Below the pieces are notes generated by a model that saw only the letters and a program-made list of their open reading frames with translations, was not told the DNA's origin and did not search any database. 64,000 bases of DNA from Neobacillus sp. CF12. GTDB lineage: Bacteria; Bacillota; Bacilli; Bacillales; Cytobacillaceae. The position numbers and the translations under genes were made by a program. This document shows positions 12,389-20,689 of the stretch, in pieces (the first letter of the stretch is position 1; every line of letters starts with the position of its first letter). The stretch lies in the NCBI RefSeq assembly GCF_030348765.1, contig NZ_JAUCEU010000007.1:3052001-3116000 (forward strand), read 5' to 3'.

Positions 12389-13222
12389 CTAATTCCGATT
12401 CACTACTCTTTCAATATGAATAGCTAAGTAAGCCATTTCTTCCTTTGTTAGATCTTGACCATGTTCTTTCTTGATGTAATCTTTTATCTTCTTTACACAA
12501 GCAATAGCATCCTTGTACTTCTCTTTCATCATCTCATAAAGGAAGTCATCTTTACTGCCAAGTGAGGTTCCACTGAATAACCTTTGAGCAAAAAACTTTA
12601 AGTGGGTAAGAAACCGAAAATAATTTAAAGAATCCTCATCAATATCAATTTTAAAATGATACTTTACGATATTTAAAACATCCTGAATTAATTTAGTGAT
12701 ATTTACAACATTCGGCATTTCTTCATTTAATTCTGCATTTACAATATGCATCGCAATAAATCCTGCCTCATCCTCTGGCAAAGAAATCCCAAGCTTATTG
12801 TTTATTTTCTCAATTGCTTTTAAGCCAATCGCATACTCATCCTTATAAATTCGTTTAATCTCCCAAAGCAATGCATTCGAAATCAATAAGCCTTTTTTAT
12901 TTCTTTCAATCGCAAAGACAATATGGTCAGTTAATGAAACATAAATACTTTCATTCAACTTTTTGCCCAACGTAACCTTTGCATAATTGATAATCGCCTC
13001 GGCAACCTCCATATACTCCAATGGAATGTCATATAATAGGGTTTTGAACTTTTCTGAGACATCTTTATTGTCTAACTTAAAAATCTTTTCGATTTTCTCC
13101 TCTTCCACAACATCACCAGGTCGTTTCTGAAAAGCAATGCCTCTGCCCATAATCACTAACTCTTTATTGTTCTCGTCCATTACACTAATAACATTATTGT
13201 TAATTACTTTTGCGATTTTCAT
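12389..13222 (-). CDS. licT: BglG/LicT-family transcriptional antiterminator
   Basis: A 277-residue RNA-binding antiterminator. The N-terminal CAT domain (MKIAKVINNNVI, residues 1-55) binds RAT hairpins; two PRD domains follow (about 65-170 and 175-277) with conserved His residues phosphorylated by the PTS, for example GFIAMHIVNAE and MAYLAIHIERV. The start is the ATG at 13222, six nt after AGGTG; the GTG at 13231 lies inside that site. It should act on all four RAT units here, including the one in its own leader. Confidence 0.95.
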   Translation of the reverse strand: MKIAKVINNNVISVMDENNKELVIMGRGIAFQKRPGDVVEEEKIEKIFKLDNKDVSEKFKTLLYDIPLEYMEVAEAIINYAKVTLGKKLNESIYVSLTDHIVFAIERNKKGLLISNALLWEIKRIYKDEYAIGLKAIEKINNKLGISLPEDEAGFIAMHIVNAELNEEMPNVVNITKLIQDVLNIVKYHFKIDIDEDSLNYFRFLTHLKFFAQRLFSGTSLGSKDDFLYEMMKEKYKDAIACVKKIKDYIKKEHGQDLTKEEMAYLAIHIERVVNRN

Positions 13223-13252
13223 CTTAATCACCTATTGTGAATTTATTTGTGT

Positions 13253-13325
13253 AAAAAAAAAACCTAAGACTAATTATGTATGGATAATTAGTCTTAGGTT
13301 TTGCCTGATTAAACAGTAACAACCC
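13253..13325 (-). promoter_or_regulatory. RAT antiterminator plus terminator in the licT leader
   Basis: RAT at 13297-13325 (minus strand) reads GGGTTGTTACTG at its start and CAGGCAAAACC at its end, one base off the other copies in the first arm. It overlaps a terminator with 17-bp perfect arms (13261-13277 and 13284-13300) and a T run. It implies that licT is autoregulated. Confidence 0.93.
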
Positions 13326-13354
13326 TAAAAAGTGAAAAAATTTAACTAGAAAAA

Positions 13355-13383
13355 ATTCTATCACTTTTTCTTCAAGTGTTCAA
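13355..13383 (-). promoter_or_regulatory. probable licT promoter
   Basis: On the minus strand TTGAAC (13378-13383) and TAGAAT (13355-13360) are spaced by 17 bp, placed correctly upstream of the RAT unit. Confidence 0.55.
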
Positions 13384-13416
13384 TATTTGAAAAAACTAAA
13401 TATATCAAAGACTCTA

Positions 13417-13968
13417 CTACAGATCTTCAGAAATCTTAGATTTTTTCCCTTTACCAATTTGTTTCCAGGCTAATACAACAGCTAGTGTCACAACGGTCCC
13501 AACGATTGCTTCTGGAATTCCACTCGTTATGGCAACCGTCCAAGCTACTTCGACTCCCATATACCCTCTTACGACAGCCATTGTTAATACAAGGACTGTA
13601 TTGGTCAAGGTCCCTAAGAAAGCCGCAGATCCAATCGCCAAATATTCACTCCTTCGACGAATCCCAACATAGACCAGCCAAGCAATAACTCCAATAAATA
13701 GTCTAGGAAGAATGGCTACTAATGGATCTTTGAATAGAGGAACGGTTGCATTTAAGAAGGATGAAACACCAAAGATAAGTCCCACAATTGCTCCCACAAC
13801 CGGACCCTGCATTATCCCCCCGATTATCGCAGGAATATGCATGATTGTGGCATTTCCGGCAGCTGTAGGTACGGGAATATACCCTATCCGTGTTACACCT
13901 AAAAGAATGGCAACCGCACCAAGTACCCCAGCAATAACAATATTTCGAACGGTTAATGAGCCTTTCAT
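13417..13968 (-). CDS. ECF transporter S component, substrate unknown
   Basis: A 183-residue membrane protein with about six hydrophobic segments. It resembles the substrate-binding S subunits of energy-coupling-factor importers (ECF_trnsprt/DUF3816-like). The motif IPAIIGGIMQGPVVGAIVG is typical. It is the last gene of an ecfA1-ecfA2-ecfT-S set, so it may use this dedicated module. No riboswitch was found upstream to name the vitamin or metal. GGGGGAG precedes the ATG. Confidence 0.8.
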   Translation of the reverse strand: MKGSLTVRNIVIAGVLGAVAILLGVTRIGYIPVPTAAGNATIMHIPAIIGGIMQGPVVGAIVGLIFGVSSFLNATVPLFKDPLVAILPRLFIGVIAWLVYVGIRRRSEYLAIGSAAFLGTLTNTVLVLTMAVVRGYMGVEVAWTVAITSGIPEAIVGTVVTLAVVLAWKQIGKGKKSKISEDL

Positions 13969-13992
13969 TCTATTTCTCCCCCTTTTTCTACT

Positions 13993-14835
13993 CTAATATG
14001 GAAAGTGATAAAAAAGTAATAGTGCTGAAACTAGTAACCCAATAATTAATACGAAATAATCTCGTCCGATTGCTTTGTAAACAGAATAGGTACTCCTATC
14101 ATTTCCAGGAGTATAGCAGCGCGATTCCATTGCTAATATAAGATCCTCTGCTCTCGATAACGCAATATTAAATAAGGGGATGATGATTGGAAGCATATCC
14201 TTCGTTCTCTGAATAATTCTCCACCATTCTCCTGACCCAAAATCTGCACCTCTAGATGCTTGTGCTTTCATCATTTTTTCCATTTCAATCGCAAAGGTTG
14301 GGACAAAGCGAATGGCAATGGTGATAATTAATGAGAACTCATGGACAGGAAATTCTATCTTCTTTAAAGGACTTAAAAGGCTATGAATGGCATGTGTTAA
14401 CTCTGTTGTTGATGTGGATAGCGTCAGAACACTGCTTAATAAAATAATTTCCACAAAACGTACTGCTGAAACGATTACCAGCCGAATACTCTCACTTGTA
14501 ATTAAGATAAATCCATACTCAAAGAATATCGTCCCGCCGGAAAACACATTGCCTTGGAAAATCAGCTGGAGCACAGCTAAAATAATGATAAATGGGATTG
14601 CGGGTTTGATGCCCGATAAACCATAACTGATAGGTATTTTAGATGCCCAGAATAAATAAATAGATAATAGCAGTCCGAGAGCATTTCCTAAATAACTAGT
14701 ATTAAGGGCTATGGCAATGACAAGAATTGTGAATACCAACAGCTTTATTCTTGGGTCAAGGCGATGAATAAAGGAACCTGTTGGAACATGTTGACCAATC
14801 GTGATATTCCTTGATAAATCAAATTCACTAGCCAT
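13993..14835 (-). CDS. ecfT: ECF transporter transmembrane protein EcfT
   Basis: The scaffold subunit of an ECF importer (CbiQ family), 280 residues from the ATG at 14835. That start is chosen because GGAG lies just before it. It has several membrane segments and an Ala-Arg-Gly motif, AQASRGADFG, in the coupling helices that contact the ATPases. It overlaps the ecfA2 stop by 8 nt. Confidence 0.9.
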   Translation of the reverse strand: MASEFDLSRNITIGQHVPTGSFIHRLDPRIKLLVFTILVIAIALNTSYLGNALGLLLSIYLFWASKIPISYGLSGIKPAIPFIIILAVLQLIFQGNVFSGGTIFFEYGFILITSESIRLVIVSAVRFVEIILLSSVLTLSTSTTELTHAIHSLLSPLKKIEFPVHEFSLIITIAIRFVPTFAIEMEKMMKAQASRGADFGSGEWWRIIQRTKDMLPIIIPLFNIALSRAEDLILAMESRCYTPGNDRSTYSVYKAIGRDYFVLIIGLLVSALLLFYHFPY

Positions 14836-15712
14836 GATTCTCTCCCTCTCTACTGGCAAGAACCTTTATTATTTCACCTGCAGCTTCCGAAATCGTAAAA
14901 GCAGAAGTATTTATAGTATATCCAAGGTCTTTTAGCCGATATAAAACCTGTACCGTTTCAGGTGTTCCAATTTGGTGGCGTTCTAGTTTGTCCTTATCAG
15001 TAAAAATACTTTCTGGAGTACCTGATAATACATCCTTCCCATTAGCCATAACATAAACTCTGTCAGCTAAATAAGCAACTTCCTCCATATTGTGTGAAAC
15101 AAAAATAACAGTAAGGTTTTCCATTTTATTCAAGAACTTAATCTTATCCAGCAGCTCGTTCCGTGACCTAGGGTCAAGTCCTGCAGTCGGTTCATCAAGA
15201 ACCAATATCTTCGGCTTTAACGCTAGTATCCCCGCAAGAGCAACTTTACGCTTTTGTCCGCCGCTTAAGGCAAATGTCTGCCGATCCTTCATTTCTTCGA
15301 AGTCTAAGCCAACCATATCCATTGCCCATTTAACTCGTTCCCGTACTTCTTTTAAGGGTAAGCCAAGTTTAAAGGGTCCATATGCTATATCATCGCCAAT
15401 TAATTTTTCAAAAATTTGATCTTCAGGATTCTGAAAAACGAGCCCAACCTGTCTCCTCAATGCCTTAATATCGATTCGTTTCTTCGATAAATCTACTCCA
15501 TCGATAATGACTTTCCCTTTATCCGGTCGGATTAGGCCATTAAAATGCTGGATAAGCGTGGATTTCCCCGAACCTGTATGCCCAATAATTGCGATACATT
15601 CCCCCTCTTTAACACTCATGCTTGTCCCCTTTAAAGCTGCATGCTCCATAGGGGTTCCTTTCATATATGTATGAAATAAATTTTCTACTACGATGATCGG
15701 CTTCTCAGGCAC
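14828..15712 (-). CDS. ecfA2: ECF transporter ATPase (EcfA2 type)
   Basis: A 294-residue ABC ATPase. Walker A is GHTGSGKST, the Q-loop is in VFQNPEDQIF, the signature is LSGGQKRKVALAG and Walker B is ILVLDEPTAGLD. It starts at GTG 15712 after AAGGAGGTGG. It pairs with the adjacent EcfA1 to power EcfT and S components. Confidence 0.92.
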   Translation of the reverse strand: MPEKPIIVVENLFHTYMKGTPMEHAALKGTSMSVKEGECIAIIGHTGSGKSTLIQHFNGLIRPDKGKVIIDGVDLSKKRIDIKALRRQVGLVFQNPEDQIFEKLIGDDIAYGPFKLGLPLKEVRERVKWAMDMVGLDFEEMKDRQTFALSGGQKRKVALAGILALKPKILVLDEPTAGLDPRSRNELLDKIKFLNKMENLTVIFVSHNMEEVAYLADRVYVMANGKDVLSGTPESIFTDKDKLERHQIGTPETVQVLYRLKDLGYTINTSAFTISEAAGEIIKVLASREGENHG

Positions 15713-15725
15713 TTAGACCACCTCC

Positions 15726-16574
15726 TTAGATCCTAGCATTAGAAACTCTCTTTACCTCATTGACCAGTTCCTTCTCATGAATCAACTCTCTCGAAAAAGC
15801 TGGAATTTGATTATGGATGATTTCAGCCATCTGACTTACGGCTGGGATATCCAATTGGAGCTGCAGTAACTCCTCTTTGTGTTTAAAAATTTCACTAGGT
15901 TTTCCGTCCATTACAATCTTTCCGTCTTCAACGACAATAATGCGGTCCGCTTCCGCCGCTTCAGACATGCGATGGGTGACGGTAATAATCGTCATTCCCA
16001 TTTCATTCATTTTTTTCATGACCTGAAGAACTTCATTCCTGCCAAAGGTATCAAGCATGCTAGTAGACTCATCGAACACGATGCAATCTGGCCGCATGGC
16101 GAGTACTCCAGCAATGGCAACTCTTTGTTTTTGACCTCCTGATAAGTGGTGTGGAGGTCTTTTCCGAAACTCTGACATTTTCACGACCTCTAAAGCCTCG
16201 TCGATTCTATGTTTCATTTCTTGCCTTGGAACACCGATATTCTCTAACCCAAATGCTACGTCCTCTTCGACAATCGTAGCCACAATTTGATTATCTGGAT
16301 GCTGAAAGACCATTCCAACACTTTTACGGATATCTAGTTTCCTGCTATCGTCCTTTGTATTATGTCCATTCACCCAAACATCTCCTGAACCGGGTGTTAA
16401 AAGTCCATTCAAATGCTTCGATAATGTCGACTTCCCCGAACCGTTATGTCCAATAATCGCAACATATTCACCTGGAAAAATGGAAAAAGAGACATCTTTC
16501 AGAACAGAAACAGAAGTGCTCTCATTGATTTTGTAAGAAAATGATACATTTTCTAAAGCAATTATGGGTTCCAT
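15726..16574 (-). CDS. ecfA1: ECF transporter ATPase (EcfA1 type)
   Basis: A 282-residue ABC ATPase. Walker A is GHNGSGKST, the Q-loop VFQHPDNQIV, the signature LSGGQKQRVAIAG, and Walker B is CIVFDESTSMLD, with Ser where many family members have Pro. It is the first gene of the ECF operon. The gap to ecfA2 is 13 nt and contains that gene's ribosome binding site. Confidence 0.92.
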   Translation of the reverse strand: MEPIIALENVSFSYKINESTSVSVLKDVSFSIFPGEYVAIIGHNGSGKSTLSKHLNGLLTPGSGDVWVNGHNTKDDSRKLDIRKSVGMVFQHPDNQIVATIVEEDVAFGLENIGVPRQEMKHRIDEALEVVKMSEFRKRPPHHLSGGQKQRVAIAGVLAMRPDCIVFDESTSMLDTFGRNEVLQVMKKMNEMGMTIITVTHRMSEAAEADRIIVVEDGKIVMDGKPSEIFKHKEELLQLQLDIPAVSQMAEIIHNQIPAFSRELIHEKELVNEVKRVSNARI

Positions 16575-16704
16575 TTAGACCCCTCTCCACTATTTTATTA
16601 ATATTCTGAATATTATTCAACCATAGTAATGTTTCACAAGAATTATAATAGCATGAAGAGTTTATTGAGGAAATCCTGAAGTGTTGATTAACCTATTTAA
16701 ATCA

Positions 16705-16739
16705 TAAAATAGGCCAGATGCATTGATGAGTCTGGCCTA
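16705..16739 (-). terminator. terminator downstream of 16751-17242 gene
   Basis: TAGGCCAGA (16710-16718) pairs with TCTGGCCTA (16731-16739); on the minus strand it is followed by TTTTATGATTT. Confidence 0.8.
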
Positions 16740-16750
16740 CTAGAAATGAA

Positions 16751-17242
16751 TTAGGATAGTATTCTTTTAAAGAATGATTTAGGCTTTGGATTCACTCTTT
16801 TATCAATCAGCCACTGAAATCCATACATGATGGCTGCATTTGCCGAAAATAAAATCAGGGCTTGGTAATCTTTCAATCGAATGAGCGAGGCTATTCCTAC
16901 CTTTTGTAACCATCTAACAAAAATAAAGATATGAAAAAAATCTACACCTATATTAATAAAGGTGTATCGCAGAAATTTACCATATGTATATTTTAATATC
17001 CAAATCGCACCGACAAAAAAAGGTCCGACAATAAATGGGGTTTCATTTATTACATTTGGGATTAATTTTGGATACACTCGCCACCAGCCTTTTCTATGGG
17101 CGTACACAGACTGCGCTCCAAATAATAGACCAATAAATAGAGAAGTAAGTGAAAAACGTTTTACTGTTTGCTTACCGAGAAATGGTACCGTCAACCAGGG
17201 TAATAACATAATAACTAGGAGAAACTTCTTTTTATTATCCAT
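16751..17242 (-). CDS. hypothetical membrane protein
   Basis: A 163-residue protein with about four to five hydrophobic segments and a basic tail (DKRVNPKPKSFFKRILS). I place the start at 17242 (MDNKKKFLLVIMLLPW) because AGGATG lies just upstream; a longer frame begins at 17296. I do not recognise the family. It is a single-gene unit between the ECF operon and the GH3 gene. Confidence 0.7.
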   Translation of the reverse strand: MDNKKKFLLVIMLLPWLTVPFLGKQTVKRFSLTSLFIGLLFGAQSVYAHRKGWWRVYPKLIPNVINETPFIVGPFFVGAIWILKYTYGKFLRYTFINIGVDFFHIFIFVRWLQKVGIASLIRLKDYQALILFSANAAIMYGFQWLIDKRVNPKPKSFFKRILS

Positions 17243-17316
17243 ATATGAACATCCTTTTTTACTTTTAGAATGTACAAAAAGGGAAATTTTATCCAATTAA
17301 TTTTATATACTCTGGT

Positions 17317-17349
17317 GAAAAAAGAAGCCGCCCAATTAGTTGGACAGCT
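17317..17349 (-). terminator. terminator of the GH3 gene
   Basis: Arms AGCTGTCCAA and TTGGGCGGCT pair perfectly on the minus strand if two G-U pairs are allowed, which the plus strand would not permit. A T run follows, so the hairpin works in the GH3 direction. Confidence 0.85.
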
Positions 17350-17369
17350 CCTATTTTTTCTATTTCCTA

Positions 17370-19625
17370 CTATTTTTTGTTTTCAGCATGGTCAGGTTTA
17401 CCAACCGCTTTTCCTTTGTTTTCTTTTTTGTAAGAAAGACCAAATCCGAATTCGTACTTGTCACCAATTTTATTCTTATATGTGAAATGTTTATATTCTT
17501 CAGGAGCAAAACTTGGAACATCTCCGACTTCTTTTTCAACTGCTTTCGCACTGGCTGGAATAGCGAATGGAAGTTTTCCAACAGGGTTGAATTCTCCAGT
17601 GAGCACCTCAAATACTGCCTCTTGAAGCGTACCGAAAGTACCAATTAATGCAGCAGCATTTGGCTCAAGTTCATTAATAAGCCATTGGTTCGTAAAGTTT
17701 AGTGCAGTGATTGTTGGAACTGTTTTTTGGATTTCAACAATGCGCTTTACATCAGATACTCCAGTTGTTTCATTAATATCAATACGTGGGTTATTATCCC
17801 AGTTAGATTGAGTTGGTTTCACATATACATAAGCATGTGTTGCTTCCTCAACGCTATCAACTAATTCGATGTTAGGGAATTTATCTGTTAGTGTTACTTT
17901 TAAGTCTGCAGTAAATCCAGCAGATTGTAATGCAGAATTATCCGCTACATATTTTGCAGCTTCTTCACCTTTTAAGTTTCTTGGTGCTGCAACTCCAACA
18001 AATCCTTCAACATAAAGCTTAATATCTTCTACCTTTTCTTCCGTTAACGGTAATAGTTTTTTACCTTTGATTTTATCATTACGCATTAGAACGACTGACT
18101 TTTGATGTGCTTCATAAGCTAATGCTCTGTTTTCTTCATTGTTTGCAGCCGCAATAGCCTCTGCAGGATTTACAAATGGGTCTTCGAATAGACCTAATGT
18201 CATCATTTCTGATAGGGTATACGTAATTGATTCGTCTACTTTCGCTTCTTTTAGTAAGCCGCTATTAACTGCCTCAATTACCAGCTCTGGTGTTGCACCA
18301 CCTGAAATGATATTGGTTCCTGCATTTACGGCTTTGGCCACTTTTTCTACTGGTGTTTTATCCATGTAACCCCATGCACTACCCGCAACTGCACCCGAGT
18401 CAGAGTTAATATATCCTTTGAAACCAAGACCTTCACGCAAGTAACGGATGATTCCTTCATTTAACGTCATGCCAACTTCTTCAAATTGCTCAATTTCACT
18501 ATACAAATCCAAACCTTGATCTGCACTATCGTTACTTGGATATGCATAATATGGCATTACGGATGCAACACCCGCTTCAATTGCTCTCATGAACGGAGGA
18601 ATGTGATATTTTTCCATGCTCCCTTCGGTCGGGTAAATGTTAAAGCTGCCATTTTCAAAGTGAGGATCTTGTCCATCATCACGAGCTCCACCGCCAGGGA
18701 AGTGTTTAACTGTGATGGCTACACTGTCATTGCCCAGAGTTTCACCTTGGAACCCTCTGACGATTTCATAATTCATGTCTCCAACTACTTTGGGATCTTC
18801 GCCGAATGTCTCTTCAATTCTTGCCCAAAGTGGATCTGTAGCAACGTCAGCCATATATCCATAAACCTTACGAATACCAGCAGCTCTCCATTCCTGACGG
18901 GCAATTTCCGCAAATTCACCAACAGCTTCTACATCCCCGGCCGCTGCTAAACCTAATGTTCCAGGCCAGAAAGTATGCTGATCTTGAACATTCGTAATAT
19001 TTGTATAATCTGTTGAGGCAGAGTTTCTAGGATTTGAAGTAATAACAACCGGAATACCTAAATCTAGACCCTCAGCCAATTGTTGCATTTGGTTATTGTA
19101 ATTAGCAATATCCCCTAAGTTTTGAGATAGACGGTATATAACATGGCGCAATTTTTTATCAGTAACAATTTTACTGTTATTAGCAGTTACAAATTTCCCA
19201 TCTGCCGGATCAGCTTCTGGAGTGTGAGTATTGATATACATCAATCCAGCTTTTTGCTCAAGACTCATTTGACCAACCAAATTTGCAACACGATCCGAAA
19301 CTGGCTTCCTCCAGTCTTCGTAACCATCTAAGCTTTTATTGCCATTTGCATCTCTAAAATATTTGTCATCGATTTCAAGAATTCTTTCTTGAGTTGCTAC
19401 TTCAATTTCCGGCTGGCCTTCAGCTTTTGCAATTTTATAAGTTGTAATTGCACCCCGGCCAGTATATGGCGTAGCTTCCCCCTCTTCACCTGTATATCCT
19501 TGGTCATCTGCAAAACCTGCCTGTGGTCCAATAACTGGAGCAAGTAATGATAGAGTAAGTGCGGTTGCAAGAAGCTTTTTTCTTAGTTTTGAAGATTTTC
19601 TAATCTGTTTTGATAATGATGCCAT
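17370..19625 (-). CDS. secreted glycoside hydrolase family 3 enzyme
   Basis: A 751-residue GH3 protein. A Sec signal peptide occupies about residues 1-39 (basic start, hydrophobic core, cleavage near AGFADD). The N-terminal catalytic barrel includes TVKHFPGGG, and the likely nucleophile Asp is in INSDSGA. A C-terminal alpha/beta sandwich follows. The GGG after KHFP differs from the KHFPGxG of NagZ hexosaminidases and points to beta-glucosidase or xylosidase activity. GAGGAGG precedes the ATG. There is a cre site upstream, so it is likely repressed by good carbon sources. Confidence 0.9.
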   Translation of the reverse strand: MASLSKQIRKSSKLRKKLLATALTLSLLAPVIGPQAGFADDQGYTGEEGEATPYTGRGAITTYKIAKAEGQPEIEVATQERILEIDDKYFRDANGNKSLDGYEDWRKPVSDRVANLVGQMSLEQKAGLMYINTHTPEADPADGKFVTANNSKIVTDKKLRHVIYRLSQNLGDIANYNNQMQQLAEGLDLGIPVVITSNPRNSASTDYTNITNVQDQHTFWPGTLGLAAAGDVEAVGEFAEIARQEWRAAGIRKVYGYMADVATDPLWARIEETFGEDPKVVGDMNYEIVRGFQGETLGNDSVAITVKHFPGGGARDDGQDPHFENGSFNIYPTEGSMEKYHIPPFMRAIEAGVASVMPYYAYPSNDSADQGLDLYSEIEQFEEVGMTLNEGIIRYLREGLGFKGYINSDSGAVAGSAWGYMDKTPVEKVAKAVNAGTNIISGGATPELVIEAVNSGLLKEAKVDESITYTLSEMMTLGLFEDPFVNPAEAIAAANNEENRALAYEAHQKSVVLMRNDKIKGKKLLPLTEEKVEDIKLYVEGFVGVAAPRNLKGEEAAKYVADNSALQSAGFTADLKVTLTDKFPNIELVDSVEEATHAYVYVKPTQSNWDNNPRIDINETTGVSDVKRIVEIQKTVPTITALNFTNQWLINELEPNAAALIGTFGTLQEAVFEVLTGEFNPVGKLPFAIPASAKAVEKEVGDVPSFAPEEYKHFTYKNKIGDKYEFGFGLSYKKENKGKAVGKPDHAENKK

Positions 19626-19662
19626 TTTTCTTCCTCCTCTTTTTATAGATTGAATGTTTGGT

Positions 19663-19676
19663 TGAATACGCTTTCA
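19663..19676 (-). promoter_or_regulatory. cre site upstream of GH3 gene
   Basis: TGAAAGCGTATTCA on the minus strand fits TGWAARCGYTWNCW with one mismatch and lies 38 bp before the GH3 start codon. Confidence 0.65.
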
Positions 19677-19881
19677 ATTCGTTTTATCCCCTCCTAAAGA
19701 ACTCTCTTATAAAAGAGATTTCACAACAACTAGTCTCTCTTCTTATTGGAAATCATTTCTATGTTTAATATATAATTTGGTGTAGTCTACCAAGTAGCGA
19801 GTTTTTTTAGGTATTTTTGTGATATTTTAATATTTTGAATATTTGGTTATTAATACCCATGACCTTTCTCCTTCTTATTAC

Positions 19882-19915
19882 AAAAAAAAGAATCAGAAAT
19901 ATACGTTTCTGATTC
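19882..19915 (-). terminator. terminator of TRAP/two-component operon
   Basis: GAATCAGAAA pairs with TTTCTGATTC around a 6-nt loop and is followed on the minus strand by eight T residues. Confidence 0.92.
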
Positions 19916-19918
19916 ACC

Positions 19919-20689
19919 TTATCTTTTTTTTAATTTATCATCGCTGGTTTTGCTGTTGATATTCCGATACTCTGATGGAGAACTTCCTACTATTCTCTTA
20001 AAATTGTTACTAAAGTAAGCTAAATCGGAATATCCCACTCTTTCGGCAATCTCAGACATTCTTAAGGTTGTATTTTGCAATAATCGCTTACTTTCTTCAA
20101 TTCGTAGTTCCGTTATATAATCAACAAACTTTTTATTAAGTTGTTGTTTAAACAGCTGGCTGAGGTAACTGGGATTGATATGAATACTCTCTGCTGCTTC
20201 TTTTAAAGTAATTTGATCGAGAGGTGTTTTATTGATATAATCCAATACTCGTTCAATTGTTGATAGTGGAATATTTTCTTTCTCAGACATTGTCGGCTTA
20301 CTCGTCATACCTTTGTTACTTTTTTTACTCAGCCATTTCTCTAGACAAACTTTTATTTCGCTCTCCTCGACCGGCTTCAGCAGGTAATCCGTTACCCCAC
20401 TCCGCATTGCCTGTTGAATAAATGGAAACTCATCATGGACGGAGATTACAATAACATCATATTCCCCTTTTAGACCACTAAGTTCCTTAACCAAAGCCAG
20501 ACCGTCCATAACGGGCATCCGGATATCCGTTAAAATCAGGTCCACATCATTCTTCTTTACCCAATCCAAAGCCTCTAGACCATTTGGGGCTTCATGAACA
20601 ACCTGCAAGGGAAGATTCAATTTGTTTATTGTCCACTTAAGAGCGGCACGTACCCATCTCTCATCGTCAACTAACAAGATTTTTTTCAT
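19919..20689 (-). CDS. AraC-type response regulator of the TRAP operon
   Basis: A 256-residue regulator. The receiver domain (1-120) has the acidic pair in LLVDDERW, the phospho-Asp in LILTDIRMPVMDG and the Lys in DYLLKPVEE. An AraC helix-turn-helix domain follows at about 150-250 (LKEAAESIHINPSYLSQLFK, then MSEIAERVGYSDLAYFSNNFK). Its ATG overlaps the kinase stop by 4 nt. Being the last gene of the TRAP operon, it probably activates that operon in response to the transported acid. Confidence 0.92.
   Translation of the reverse strand: MKKILLVDDERWVRAALKWTINKLNLPLQVVHEAPNGLEALDWVKKNDVDLILTDIRMPVMDGLALVKELSGLKGEYDVIVISVHDEFPFIQQAMRSGVTDYLLKPVEESEIKVCLEKWLSKKSNKGMTSKPTMSEKENIPLSTIERVLDYINKTPLDQITLKEAAESIHINPSYLSQLFKQQLNKKFVDYITELRIEESKRLLQNTTLRMSEIAERVGYSDLAYFSNNFKRIVGSSPSEYRNINSKTSDDKLKKR

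Noticed and set aside
16575..16709. Vitamin riboswitch upstream of the ECF operon
   Set aside because: The gap is short, AT-rich and has no recognisable aptamer core or expression platform.
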